From Nocardioides insulae DSM 17944 (GTDB lineage: Bacteria > Actinomycetota > Actinomycetes > Propionibacteriales > Nocardioidaceae): 64,000 nucleotides of DNA. The position numbers and the translations under genes were made by a program. The notes beneath the pieces were generated by a model that was given only the letters and a program-made list of their open reading frames with translations, made no database searches and had not been told where the DNA came from. Below are positions 16,778 through 25,262 of the stretch, piece after piece (position 1 is the first letter of the stretch; every line of letters begins with the position of its first letter). The DNA is taken from positions 434,001 to 498,000 of the forward strand of contig NZ_KE383929.1 in NCBI RefSeq assembly GCF_000422825.1. The letters are read 5' to 3'.

Positions 16778-18007
16778 ATGAGTAGATCGCGCACCGTCCT
16801 CGTCGCCGCCTCCGCAGCACTGATCCTCGGGATACCGACCTCAGCGGCCGTATCGAGCACGGACCAGGCATCGCCCACGTGGCCCGGGCACACCTCCACG
16901 GTGACCACCTGGGCAGCAAGCGCGGACATGGCTGGCGGCACCCTGAGCAACGTCACGGTCCGCAACGTGGTGCACACCTCGATCGGCGGCGAGGGCCTCC
17001 GCCTGCGGTTGTCCAACGCGAAGGGCAACCAGCCGTTGACCCTGGACAGTGTCTACGTCGGCTCCAGTGCCGGAGGCGCCGCCGTACGCGCAGGGACGAA
17101 CCGCCGCGTGACCTTCCAAGGTGCCAGCTCGGTCACCATCCCACCGGGTGCGATCGCGCTCAGCGACCCGCTCCGTGGTCGCATCACGGCGCAGCAGGAT
17201 CTTGCCGTCAGCATCCACGTCGCTGGAGACAGCGGTGCACTGACCGCCCACAACCGGTCCATGCAGCACAGTTGGAAGTCCACCACTGGTGACTTCGCGG
17301 CCGACGAGAGTGCCACCCCCTTCGGGACCGAGAGTTCGGCGTGGTTCTGGCTCGACGCCATCCTGGTCGAGGCTCACCACAGCTCCGGGACGGTCGCCAC
17401 CCTGGGTGACTCCATCACCGCTGGTGTCGGCACCACGATCAATGCCAACCGTCGCTGGCCCGACCGCCTCGCCGACAGGTTCGCCAAGCTTCCCGCACCC
17501 TTCCAGATGGGTGTCGCCAACGAAGGCATCTCCGGCAACCGCGTGCTCAGCGGAGTGTCCCGTCCCGGCGGCGCGGGCGACGCCGCCCTGACCAGACTGA
17601 CCCGCGACATTCTCACCAAGCCCGGTGTCGAGACCGTCCTTCTCGCAGAGGGCGTCAACGACATCGGTGCAGGATCCTCGGCTGCCGACATCATCGCGGG
17701 GTACCGCCAACTCATCGCCCAGGCACATGCCCAGGACGTGTGCATCGTTGCCGCGACGATCATGCCCTTCGGGGGATCGGTGTTCATCGACCCGGAGGGT
17801 GAGACCGTCCGCACGGAGGTCAACGACTTCATCCGGCACGGCCGAGAGTTCGACGACGTGGTCGACTTCGACGTCGCCACCCGGGACCCCGACGACCCGA
17901 CCCAGCTACGACCGGCATTCCACAACGGCGACGGCCTCCACCCCAACGATGCCGGCAACGCTGCGATGGCAGGGGCCATCGATCTCCGCGATCTGCGCTG
18001 TCGCTAG
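16778..18007 (+). CDS. Secreted SGNH/GDSL-family hydrolase
   Basis: A 409-residue exported esterase-like protein. A signal peptide (basic MSRSR, then a hydrophobic Ala/Leu segment to about residue 25) follows an ATG with GGGAGAG upstream. Residues 30-195 form a beta-rich N-terminal domain. The SGNH domain then has Ser212 in TLGDSITAG, Gly and Asn294 in EGVNDIG, and Asp385/His388 in GDGLHPND, a complete catalytic set. This two-part layout is common in actinobacterial extracellular lipases and carbohydrate esterases. An inverted repeat GATGTG-N8-CACATC at 16660-16679 lies in the leader and could be a regulator site. Confidence 0.9.
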   Translation: MSRSRTVLVAASAALILGIPTSAAVSSTDQASPTWPGHTSTVTTWAASADMAGGTLSNVTVRNVVHTSIGGEGLRLRLSNAKGNQPLTLDSVYVGSSAGGAAVRAGTNRRVTFQGASSVTIPPGAIALSDPLRGRITAQQDLAVSIHVAGDSGALTAHNRSMQHSWKSTTGDFAADESATPFGTESSAWFWLDAILVEAHHSSGTVATLGDSITAGVGTTINANRRWPDRLADRFAKLPAPFQMGVANEGISGNRVLSGVSRPGGAGDAALTRLTRDILTKPGVETVLLAEGVNDIGAGSSAADIIAGYRQLIAQAHAQDVCIVAATIMPFGGSVFIDPEGETVRTEVNDFIRHGREFDDVVDFDVATRDPDDPTQLRPAFHNGDGLHPNDAGNAAMAGAIDLRDLRCR

Positions 18008-18093
18008 CTACGCCTTGGTCGTGGACCGCATCATGGGTAGCACGCCTCCCGGTGACCCGCATCAGATGTCGTCGTTGACACCGGTCGGCGAAG

Positions 18094-18117
18094 GGCGCCC
18101 TCCGCGCGGAGGCGGGC
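18094..18117. terminator. Palindrome between convergent SGNH and symporter genes
   Basis: The core CCTCCGCGCGGAGG (18099-18112) is a perfect palindrome, and flanking G and C bases extend the pairing. It lies between two convergent stop codons, where a bidirectional terminator is expected. Confidence 0.4.
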
Positions 18118-18120
18118 CGG

Positions 18121-19608
18121 TCAGCCGGCCAGCTTCACCGCGGAGGCACGCTCCTCCCAGAAGGTCGCCCCCTTGACGCCGATCGCGGCCGGGTCGAACT
18201 GGGGGTCGAGGCCGGAGCGCCGCTGGGACTCGTAGTCGGTCAGCGCCCGGAGCGCCGGGCCGGAGATGATCAGGATGGCGATGATGTTGAGCCAGGCCAT
18301 CAGGCCGACACCCATGTCGCCCAGCGTCCAGGCGGTCTCGGCGGTGGTGACCGCGCCGTAGGCGGTGGCGGCCAGGAAGACGGCCTGGAGGACTCGGATC
18401 GAGCCGCGCACGACACCCTGGTTGCGCACCGAACGCAGCAGGTAGGTGATGTTGGTCTCCGCCATGTAGTAATACGCCACGATCGTGGTGAAGGCGAAGA
18501 AGGCCAGGGACACGGCGATGAACGACGCCCCCGCGCCGGACCAGACGGTGTCGAAGGCGGTCTGGGCGAAGGCCGGTCCGGCCTCCACGGCGGCCCCGCC
18601 CTGGTCCAGTCCGTCGTAGAGGATCTCGCCGTCGGTCGACTCGCCGCTCCAGACGGTGTACATCCCGGTGGAGAGGATGAGGAACGCGGTGGCGGTGCAC
18701 ACGAAGAGCGTGTCGATGTAGACCGCGAAGGCCTGCACCAGGCCCTGCTTGGCAGGGTGCGAGACCTCCGCCGCCGCAGCGGCGTGCGGTCCGGTGCCCT
18801 GGCCCGCCTCGTTGGAGTAGATGCCGCGCTTGACGCCCCACATGATCGCGCTGCCGATGGCCGCGCCCACGCCGGCCTCGAGACCGAACGCGCTGGAGAC
18901 GATCAGCGAGATGACGTCGGGCACCTCGCCGATGTTGGCGACCACCACGACCAGCGCGACCAGGATGTAGGCCGCCGCCATGAACGGCACCACGATCCCC
19001 GCGAAGGTGCCGATCCGCTTCACGCCGCCGACCACGATGAACGCCAGCGCGATCACGACACCGATCGCCACCGCCCAGGGGGTGAAGCCCCATGCGCTCT
19101 CCATCGAGGCGGAGATGCTGTTGGACTGGATGCCCGGCATCAGCAGGCCCGTGGCCAGCACGGTCACGGCGGCGAAGGCGACGGCGTACCACTTCTGCCG
19201 CATGCACTTCTCGATGTAGTAGGCGGGACCGCCCCGGTACTCCCCGTTCCCGTCCTTCTCCTTGAAGATCTGGCCGAGCGTGCACTCGACGTACGACGTG
19301 GAGGCGCCCAGGAAGGCCACCACCCACATCCAGAAGACGGCCCCGGGTCCGCCGAAGGCGATCGCGGTCGCGACGCCGGCGATGTTGCCGGTGCCGACCC
19401 GGCCGGCCAGGGACATCGCCAGGGCCTGGAAGGAGGAGACCCCGGAGTCGGACCCGTGGCCGCTGAACATGAGTCGGACCATGTGCGGGACCGCCCGGAT
19501 CTGGACCAGGCGGGTGCGGACGGTGAAATACAGGCCGGCGGCCAGACACAGGAAGACGAGCGCGGGACTCCAGACCCAGCCGCTGACGGTCGTGATCGCA
19601 TCGTTCAT
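18121..19608 (-). CDS. AGCS-family sodium:alanine/glycine symporter
   Basis: A 495-residue inner-membrane transporter with about eleven hydrophobic helices. Family signatures are clear: SLAGRVGTGNIAGVATAIAF near the N-terminus, GGPAYYIEKC, and the AGCS box GIYSNEAGQGTGP in the middle. It should import alanine or glycine with Na+. The C-terminal 30 residues are cytoplasmic and soluble. A GGAGAG lies about twelve bases before the ATG. It is divergent from the bile-acid:sodium symporter-family gene across about 78 bases. Confidence 0.92.
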   Translation of the reverse strand: MNDAITTVSGWVWSPALVFLCLAAGLYFTVRTRLVQIRAVPHMVRLMFSGHGSDSGVSSFQALAMSLAGRVGTGNIAGVATAIAFGGPGAVFWMWVVAFLGASTSYVECTLGQIFKEKDGNGEYRGGPAYYIEKCMRQKWYAVAFAAVTVLATGLLMPGIQSNSISASMESAWGFTPWAVAIGVVIALAFIVVGGVKRIGTFAGIVVPFMAAAYILVALVVVVANIGEVPDVISLIVSSAFGLEAGVGAAIGSAIMWGVKRGIYSNEAGQGTGPHAAAAAEVSHPAKQGLVQAFAVYIDTLFVCTATAFLILSTGMYTVWSGESTDGEILYDGLDQGGAAVEAGPAFAQTAFDTVWSGAGASFIAVSLAFFAFTTIVAYYYMAETNITYLLRSVRNQGVVRGSIRVLQAVFLAATAYGAVTTAETAWTLGDMGVGLMAWLNIIAILIISGPALRALTDYESQRRSGLDPQFDPAAIGVKGATFWEERASAVKLAG

Positions 19609-19686
19609 GAGGTGTTGGCTCTCCGAGATCGGGGACGACGGAACGCCGATACGCTAGACCGCCTGCTGTCTCCGACGTGTTTCGGC

Positions 19687-20760
19687 ATGACCCAGATCAC
19701 GGAGCCCGCCCTGAAATCTCACTCTGCGGACGAGTTGTCCAGCGAGCGGACGGATGCACGACCATCGACGCTCGTGACTGCTGCTTCTTCCCACCCGACG
19801 AGCGCCGAGGACCGCAGCGCCCGGATCGCGGTGACCCTCTTCCCGATCCTGATCCTGGCCGGCGCCGGGATCGCGTTCCTCGCCCCGGACACGTTCAGTC
19901 CGCTCGGCGAGGTGATCAACCCACTGCTCGGGATCATCATGTTCGGGATGGGGCTGACCCTGACCCTGCCGGACTTCAAGGTGGTCCTCACCCGGCCGCT
20001 GCCGGTCCTGCTGGGCGTCATCGCCCAGTTCACGATCATGCCGCTGGTCGGCTTCGCCGTGGCCTGGGCCCTGCAACTCCCGAACGATCTCGCCGCTGGG
20101 GTGATCCTGGTCGGGTGCGCACCGGGCGGCACCTCCTCCAACGTGGTCACCTACCTGGCCAAGGGCGACACCGCGCTCTCGGTCACGATGACCTCGGTGT
20201 CCACCCTGCTGGCCCCCGTCCTGACCCCGCTGCTGACCCTGTGGCTGGCCGGGGAGTACATGCCCGTCGACGGCTGGGGCATGGCCAAGTCCATCCTCCA
20301 GATCGTGCTGATCCCGGTCGCACTCGGTCTCGTCGTCCGCCTGCTGCTGCCGCGCGTGGTGACCCGCGCACTGCCCGCACTCCCCTGGGTCTCGGTCATC
20401 GCGATCACCCTGGTCGTCGTGGCGGTCGTCTCCGGCAGTGCCGACACCATCGCGGACGCCGGTCTCCTCGTCCTCGCCGCGGTCGTGCTACACAACGTGA
20501 TCGGCTACCTGCTCGGCTACGCGTTCGGGGCGGCGGCCAAGCAGCCGGAGCGGGTACGCCGCACCATGTCGGTCGAGGTCGGGATGCAGAACTCGGGCCT
20601 TGCCGCCGGTCTGGCCGCGCAGTACTTCAGCCCGCTCGCCGCGCTGCCGGGCGCGGTGTTCTCGGTCTGGCACAACATCTCCGGGGCCATCCTGGCCGCG
20701 TACCTGCGCCGCCGTCCGGTGGAGGACGAGCAGCCCCGCGAGAAGGTCACCACCGGCTGA
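19687..20760 (+). CDS. Bile acid:sodium symporter (BASS) family transporter
   Basis: A 357-residue membrane protein with about nine to ten helices. Family motifs include LGIIMFGMGLTL, the sodium-site region GCAPGGTSSNVVTYLAKGD, and VEVGMQNSGLAAGLA. Bacterial relatives carry organic anions such as bile acids, pantoate or sulphonates, so the substrate is open. The start is uncertain: the ATG at 19687 gives a hydrophilic 45-residue lead and has no ribosome site, while the GTG at 19774 would start just before helix 1. A TACGCT at 19650-19655 is a possible -10 box. Confidence 0.88.
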   Translation: MTQITEPALKSHSADELSSERTDARPSTLVTAASSHPTSAEDRSARIAVTLFPILILAGAGIAFLAPDTFSPLGEVINPLLGIIMFGMGLTLTLPDFKVVLTRPLPVLLGVIAQFTIMPLVGFAVAWALQLPNDLAAGVILVGCAPGGTSSNVVTYLAKGDTALSVTMTSVSTLLAPVLTPLLTLWLAGEYMPVDGWGMAKSILQIVLIPVALGLVVRLLLPRVVTRALPALPWVSVIAITLVVVAVVSGSADTIADAGLLVLAAVVLHNVIGYLLGYAFGAAAKQPERVRRTMSVEVGMQNSGLAAGLAAQYFSPLAALPGAVFSVWHNISGAILAAYLRRRPVEDEQPREKVTTG

Positions 20761-20770
20761 GTCGAGGGTC

Positions 20771-20793
20771 GGCGGTGCCCTCTCGGCGCCGCC
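20771..20793. terminator. 9-bp hairpin between convergent genes
   Basis: GGCGGTGCC (20771-20779) pairs with GGCGCCGCC (20785-20793) with one G-U, around the loop CTCTC. It lies just after the BASS stop and before the enoyl-CoA hydratase stop, so it could act on both strands. Confidence 0.5.
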
Positions 20794-20814
20794 CCCTGCC
20801 CGCCAGGCGAGGTC

Positions 20815-21564
20815 TCAGCGGGGCGCGGGACGGTAGTCGTCGATCGCCCGCAGCGTGGCGGGATGCTCGAAGAGCTCGGCGAACACGTCGACGCTGGTGT
20901 CGATGCCGTGCTGGAGGCCGTGGTTGAGCCAGGTCTCGAAGAGTCCCTTCTGAGCGGCCGTCACCTCCGCGGTGTGCGCACCCAGCCGGGTGGCCAGGTC
21001 GACCGCGGTCTCGCGGAGTTCGGCGGGAGCCACGACCCGGTTGGCGAGCCCGGTGTGGGAGAAGTCGGCCAGCGGGTAGAGGTCGCCGGTCAGGATGATC
21101 TCCTTCGCCTTGGACAGGCCGACGTAGTGGTGCAGCAGGGCGGCGTCCACCACGGACGGGATGCCGAGGCGGATCTCCGGGAGGCCGAAGCGCACCTCGG
21201 GATGGGCGACCCGGAGGTCGCAGGCGAGGGCCAGTTCGAATCCCGCCCCGATGCAGAAGCCGTTGAGCAGGGCGATCGTCGGCAGCGGCGAGAGGCGAAC
21301 CGCGCCGACGCACTCACGCACCCGCGTGATGCTCTCGCGGGCGGCGGCCGGGGTGGCCCCGGCGAAGGTGTCGGTGTGCATCCCTGCCGAGAACGCCCGA
21401 TCCCCGGAGCCGGTGAGCACGATCGCCCGGACCTCCGGCCCGGCCGACCGCACCGCCGAGGTGATGTGGTCGAGATCCTCGACCCGCAGGGCGTTGCGGA
21501 TCTCGGGCCGGTCGAGGGTGATCCAGCGGATGTCGGCCTCGTCCTCGATCAATGGCAGACCCAT
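20815..21564 (-). CDS. Enoyl-CoA hydratase/isomerase family protein
   Basis: A 249-residue crotonase-fold enzyme from the ATG at 21564, preceded by GGAAGGAG. DRPEIRNAL at the N-terminus, the oxyanion segment AFSAGMHTDTFAG and NGFCIGAGFELALACDLRVA are characteristic. Glu residues in the expected catalytic helix (GLPEIRLGIPSVV) suggest hydratase or isomerase activity, but the usual second glutamate is not obvious. It follows the LLM oxidoreductase gene by 37 bases and is probably in the same operon. The pathway is unknown. Confidence 0.85.
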   Translation of the reverse strand: MGLPLIEDEADIRWITLDRPEIRNALRVEDLDHITSAVRSAGPEVRAIVLTGSGDRAFSAGMHTDTFAGATPAAARESITRVRECVGAVRLSPLPTIALLNGFCIGAGFELALACDLRVAHPEVRFGLPEIRLGIPSVVDAALLHHYVGLSKAKEIILTGDLYPLADFSHTGLANRVVAPAELRETAVDLATRLGAHTAEVTAAQKGLFETWLNHGLQHGIDTSVDVFAELFEHPATLRAIDDYRPAPR

Positions 21565-21601
21565 GCGGGCGCTCCTTCCCTCGCCGGCCGCTGAGCCGGA
21601 C

Positions 21602-22501
21602 TCAGCCGATCCTACGAAGGTCGGGCAGGTCCTCGGCGATCCGGTCGAGCAGGCGGACATCACCGCGGTAGGGGTCGCTCGACCTCGGCCAGGCCAGGGT
21701 GACGTCGCTGAAACCGAGCGCCGCGGCCCGGCCCAGGTGATCGCGCAGGTGCTCGATCGACGTGGTGGTCTCGATGCGGGACTCCATGTTGAGCAGGCGC
21801 ACGAACCCCGCGCCCGGCCCGGGGCCGGCGGCCAGGACGTCGTCCATCCGGCCCGCCAGCCGGCCGGTCTCGGCCCACCACTCGTCGTCCCCGACTCCCG
21901 AGGCACCGGGCATGCCCACCGTGACCCACCCGTCGCCGGCGCGACGGAACGACTCCGCCGCGAACCGCATGCCGCGTGGGCCGTTCGCGGCGATCAGGAT
22001 CGGGGGTCGCGGGGACTGCGCCGGGCCGGGGATCATCCGGGCCCGAGTGACCTGGTACCACCGCCCGGACCAGTCGGTCACCCGCTGGGAGAACAGCCGG
22101 TCCAGCACTGCGGTGAACTCCTCGAAGCGATCGTGCCGGTCCCGGGGCCCCAGGTCGGGTTGACCCAGGACGGACGCGTCGTACCCGGGTGCGCCGGCGC
22201 CGACGGCCAGGTCGAGCCGGCCGCCGGAGATCACATCGAGGGTCATCAGGTCCTTGGCCAGCGGGACCGGGTGCCGGTAGTTGGGTGTGGTCACCAGGGT
22301 GCCGAGGCGGATCCGCTCTGTGGACAGCGCCGCCGCCACCAGCGTCGGGATGGTGGCATGCCACGGACCATCGGCCAGGGTGCGCCAGGCCAAGTGGTCG
22401 TAGGTCCAGGCGTGATCGAAGCCGTACTCCTCCGCCCGCGTCCAGCGCTCCCGGTCGACCACCCAGTCGAACTCCGGCAGCAGCACGATCCCGATCCTCA
22501 T
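21602..22501 (-). CDS. LLM-class (luciferase-like) F420-dependent oxidoreductase
   Basis: A 299-residue TIM-barrel flavin/F420 oxidoreductase with GGAGG six bases before the ATG. It has the N-terminal strand MRIGIVLLPEF, AEEYGFDHAWTYDHL, the IRLGTLVTTPNYRHP segment and LDLAVGAGAPG. These match the LLM family that in actinomycetes mostly uses coenzyme F420. The substrate is unknown. It heads a two-gene unit with the enoyl-CoA hydratase and is divergent from the IclR-type gene, which is the obvious candidate regulator. Confidence 0.87.
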   Translation of the reverse strand: MRIGIVLLPEFDWVVDRERWTRAEEYGFDHAWTYDHLAWRTLADGPWHATIPTLVAAALSTERIRLGTLVTTPNYRHPVPLAKDLMTLDVISGGRLDLAVGAGAPGYDASVLGQPDLGPRDRHDRFEEFTAVLDRLFSQRVTDWSGRWYQVTRARMIPGPAQSPRPPILIAANGPRGMRFAAESFRRAGDGWVTVGMPGASGVGDDEWWAETGRLAGRMDDVLAAGPGPGAGFVRLLNMESRIETTTSIEHLRDHLGRAAALGFSDVTLAWPRSSDPYRGDVRLLDRIAEDLPDLRRIG

Positions 22502-22630
22502 CCGTCACCTCCACGCAGGCCCCCGGCCGCACCGACCGCCCGTCCAGGCTAGGGCGTGCCTCCCCTTCCGGCAGCCGCCGACCGCTCATCCGTCGGCGGC
22601 GTACCTCGGGAGGGGTCCGTTCGTCCTGTC

Positions 22631-22643
22631 TAGACTGAGCGGA
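22631..22643 (+). promoter_or_regulatory. Probable leaderless promoter of the IclR gene
   Basis: A TAGACT hexamer (22631-22636) ends 7 bases before the GTG start codon, so transcription would begin at or next to the start codon. There is no ribosome site. The -35 region is not recognisable. Leaderless transcripts are common in actinomycetes. Confidence 0.45.
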
Positions 22644-23456
22644 GTGAGCGCCCCCTCGAACCTCGGCCCCGAGCCCCGCTCGCGGGGAGGCCGTCCGAAG
22701 CAGGGGGACCCGGTGATCGACCGGGCGCTGCGACTGCTGGAGTGCTTCGACACCGACCGCCCCCGACTCACCCTGGGTGAGCTCAGCAAGCGGAGCGGCA
22801 TCCCGCTCAGTTCCACCCATCGGCTCGCGGACCGGTTGGCCGCGTGGGGCGCCCTCGAGCGGGACGACGAAGGGCGCTTCACGGTCGGCCTCCGGCTCTA
22901 CGAGGTCGCCTCGCTGGCACCCCGGGCGCACGGGCTCCGCGAACGGGCCCTCCCCTACATGGGCGACCTGGCCGAGGTGACCCGGCAGCACGTCCTGCTC
23001 GGTGTCCTGGACGGCGAGGAGGCGCTGCTCGTCGAGCGGCTCTCCGGGCACCGGGCGATCCCGGTGCTCTACCGGGTGGGTGGCCGGCTGCCGCTGCACT
23101 CGACCGGTGCCGGGCTGGTGCTGTTGGCCTTCGCCGACCGCGACTTCCGCGAGGCCTACCTCGCCCGACCGCACACCCACGAGCCCGAGCACACCCCGGT
23201 GTCAGCGCAGGACCTGCGCCGCCGGGTCGCCGACATCCGGCGCGAGCGCGTCGCCGTCCTCCACCGCCGGGTGCCCGAACCCCTGGTCACCATCGCGGCC
23301 CCCGTCTTCGGCGCGGACGAGGAGGTGGTGGCCGCGCTGTCGGTCATCGTGCCCGAGGAGTACGCCGAGGCGCACCGTCTGGTCGCCCCGGTGCACATGG
23401 CCACCCGCGCGATCTCCCGCACCCTCGGCGCGCGCCGGTCGATCGGGCTGACGTGA
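22644..23456 (+). CDS. IclR-family transcriptional regulator
   Basis: A 270-residue DNA-binding protein. A winged helix-turn-helix occupies about residues 20-90 (ALRLLECFDTDRPRLTLGEL, SGIPLSSTHRLADRL). The effector-binding GAF-like domain follows, with LGVLDGEEALLVERLSG, the LPLHSTGAGLVLLAF motif characteristic of IclR proteins, and ITIAAPVFG-like and ALSVIVPEE strands. It starts at a GTG with no ribosome site. It is divergent from the LLM/enoyl-CoA hydratase pair, which it probably controls, but it also lies close to the aromatic catabolic operon. The ligand is unknown. Confidence 0.92.
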   Translation: MSAPSNLGPEPRSRGGRPKQGDPVIDRALRLLECFDTDRPRLTLGELSKRSGIPLSSTHRLADRLAAWGALERDDEGRFTVGLRLYEVASLAPRAHGLRERALPYMGDLAEVTRQHVLLGVLDGEEALLVERLSGHRAIPVLYRVGGRLPLHSTGAGLVLLAFADRDFREAYLARPHTHEPEHTPVSAQDLRRRVADIRRERVAVLHRRVPEPLVTIAAPVFGADEEVVAALSVIVPEEYAEAHRLVAPVHMATRAISRTLGARRSIGLT

Positions 23457-23549
23457 CCGCGGCGGACCCCCTTCGACCCCCGAGCCGACGCGGTGGCCGG
23501 CCTGGTGGCCGGTGCCAGCGCCCGGGCGCGAGCCCGGGCGCATCCGGGG

Positions 23550-25262
23550 TCACCCGACGGGCTGCGTGAGCGCTCCACTCCCCCGGCGTACCGAGACTTC
23601 CCGACCCGTGGCGCGGAGCAGGGCGTCGAGGAGTCCACCGGCGTTCTCGCCGCGCCAGGCGACGTGCTGGTCGGGCCGCACGAGCACGAGACCCGCCTCC
23701 CATGCCTCGCCCGCGCCGATCCCGTCGGCTCCGCCGACCCGGCGCACGGTGAGCGGGATGCCGACCCGCTCGGCCGCCTCGACGACCCGCGCCAACTCCG
23801 CGTCCGGCAGGTCGCGCTGCTCGTCCACGAGCAGGGTGAACCCGTCGCCGAGCAGGTCGTACAGAGCCGACCCGTCGGGGAGCCAGTGGTGCGGCAGCAG
23901 GCAGCCCGGCGCGGCGGAGGCGACGTAGGTGACCGGGTGCGGCGCGGGTGCCGTGCTCCCGGCCGGCGTCACCAGCGGCGAGTCGGGGTAGGAGTAGCCC
24001 AGGACCAGACCCAGGGAGAGGAACTCGGACTCCTTGACCGCGAGCGCCTCGCCGGCACGACGGCGGGCGACGCGGCCGCGTTCGTCCTCCGCGTCCAGGG
24101 CGGGGTCGATGAAGTCGTCGGCGAGTGCGGTGCCGTTGGTCGCCGCATCGTCGATGGTACGGCGGGCGACGGGGCGCCGCTCGGCCTCGTAGCTGTCCAG
24201 CAGGTCCGGTCCGGCCCAGCCGCGCAGTTCCGCGGCGAGCTTCCAGGCGAGGTTGGCGGCGTCGCCGATGCAGGTGTTGAAGCCGTGCCCGCCCCAGGGC
24301 GGGTTGGCATGGGCGGCGTCACCGACGAGGAACGTGTCGCCGTGCCGGTACGTCGGCGAGAGCAGCATCCGGGCGGTCCAGGGATCCTCGGCGAGGACGT
24401 CGAGGTCGACCGTCCCGGCCGCCGGGCTACCGATGAGCTCGCGCAGGATCGTGTCCCTGGGGACGCCGGCGAAGGCCGGGGCGTCCGCGTCGTACCCCTG
24501 GATGATCGCCCACCAGAGCCCGTCCTGGTCCATCTGGCCGACCATGCCCGCGTAGCGGCGTCCCACGACCCAGTACTGCACCGCGGGAGCGAGCTCCACC
24601 AGGTCGGCCAGCCGTTCGGAGCGGAACAGCAGGCCGAGGTTCGACTTGCTGGCCGACCCGCCCTCCAACCGGACCCCGAGTCCGCGTCGTACCGCGGAGG
24701 AGATGCCATCGGCGCCGATCAGGTAGCGGGCCGAGATCCGGTGGACGCCGCCGCCGGCCCCGCGGAGGGTCGCCCGGGTCCGCCCGGTTGCCACGCCTTC
24801 GGCCGCCTCGAAGGAGACTCCGAGGACCAGGCTCACCCGGTCGCTCTCCTCGGCCGCCTGCCGGAGCACCTGCTCGACCACCGGTTGGGCGACCTGCTGG
24901 CCGCATTCGGGCTGGTGCGGGTAGGCGCCGTCGTACAGCTGGAAGGCTTCGGGGAACCGGGTGAGCTCGTGCCCGGTGAGCGCGGTGCAGAACGCGACGC
25001 TGTCGGAGTAGGACACCGGCAGTGGGGCAGCCGCCCGGAGCCGGTCGGCGAGTCCGAGGCGGCGCAGGTGGGTCATCGTGCGGGCGTTGGTGGTCTTGGC
25101 CCGCGGCCGCAGCCAGTCGAGCTCCTCGCGCGGCTCCACGACGACCGAGCTGATCCCGCGGTGGGCGAGGTCGAGGGCCAGGAAGAGGCCGCTCGGGCCG
25201 CCGCCCGCGATCAGGACGTCGGTCTCGTCGGGCAGGGGGGTCAGACCGTGGTGCAGGGTCAA
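23550..25262 (-). CDS. FAD-dependent aromatic hydroxylase-like monooxygenase
   Basis: A 570-residue flavoprotein of the PHBH/MhpA type. The FAD dinucleotide fold is seen in DVLIAGGGPSGLFLALDLA, the DG motif in LIGADGISSAVRRGLG and the GD motif in FLVGDAAHANPPWGGHGFN. The last 130 residues resemble the thioredoxin-like C-terminal domain of 3-(3-hydroxyphenyl)propionate and resorcinol-type hydroxylases. The best start is a TTG at 25262 overlapping the transporter stop (TTGA), because no ATG or GTG lies before the FAD motif. It is the last gene of a FAH hydrolase-AAHS transporter-monooxygenase operon, so ring hydroxylation of an imported aromatic acid is likely. Confidence 0.85.
   Translation of the reverse strand: MTLHHGLTPLPDETDVLIAGGGPSGLFLALDLAHRGISSVVVEPREELDWLRPRAKTTNARTMTHLRRLGLADRLRAAAPLPVSYSDSVAFCTALTGHELTRFPEAFQLYDGAYPHQPECGQQVAQPVVEQVLRQAAEESDRVSLVLGVSFEAAEGVATGRTRATLRGAGGGVHRISARYLIGADGISSAVRRGLGVRLEGGSASKSNLGLLFRSERLADLVELAPAVQYWVVGRRYAGMVGQMDQDGLWWAIIQGYDADAPAFAGVPRDTILRELIGSPAAGTVDLDVLAEDPWTARMLLSPTYRHGDTFLVGDAAHANPPWGGHGFNTCIGDAANLAWKLAAELRGWAGPDLLDSYEAERRPVARRTIDDAATNGTALADDFIDPALDAEDERGRVARRRAGEALAVKESEFLSLGLVLGYSYPDSPLVTPAGSTAPAPHPVTYVASAAPGCLLPHHWLPDGSALYDLLGDGFTLLVDEQRDLPDAELARVVEAAERVGIPLTVRRVGGADGIGAGEAWEAGLVLVRPDQHVAWRGENAGGLLDALLRATGREVSVRRGSGALTQPVG

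Noticed and set aside
18757..19686. Long open frame opposite the AGCS symporter, joined to the BASS transporter
   Set aside because: It is His/Asp/Gly-rich nonsense typical of the antisense of a high-GC gene. The BASS protein begins at 19687 or 19774.
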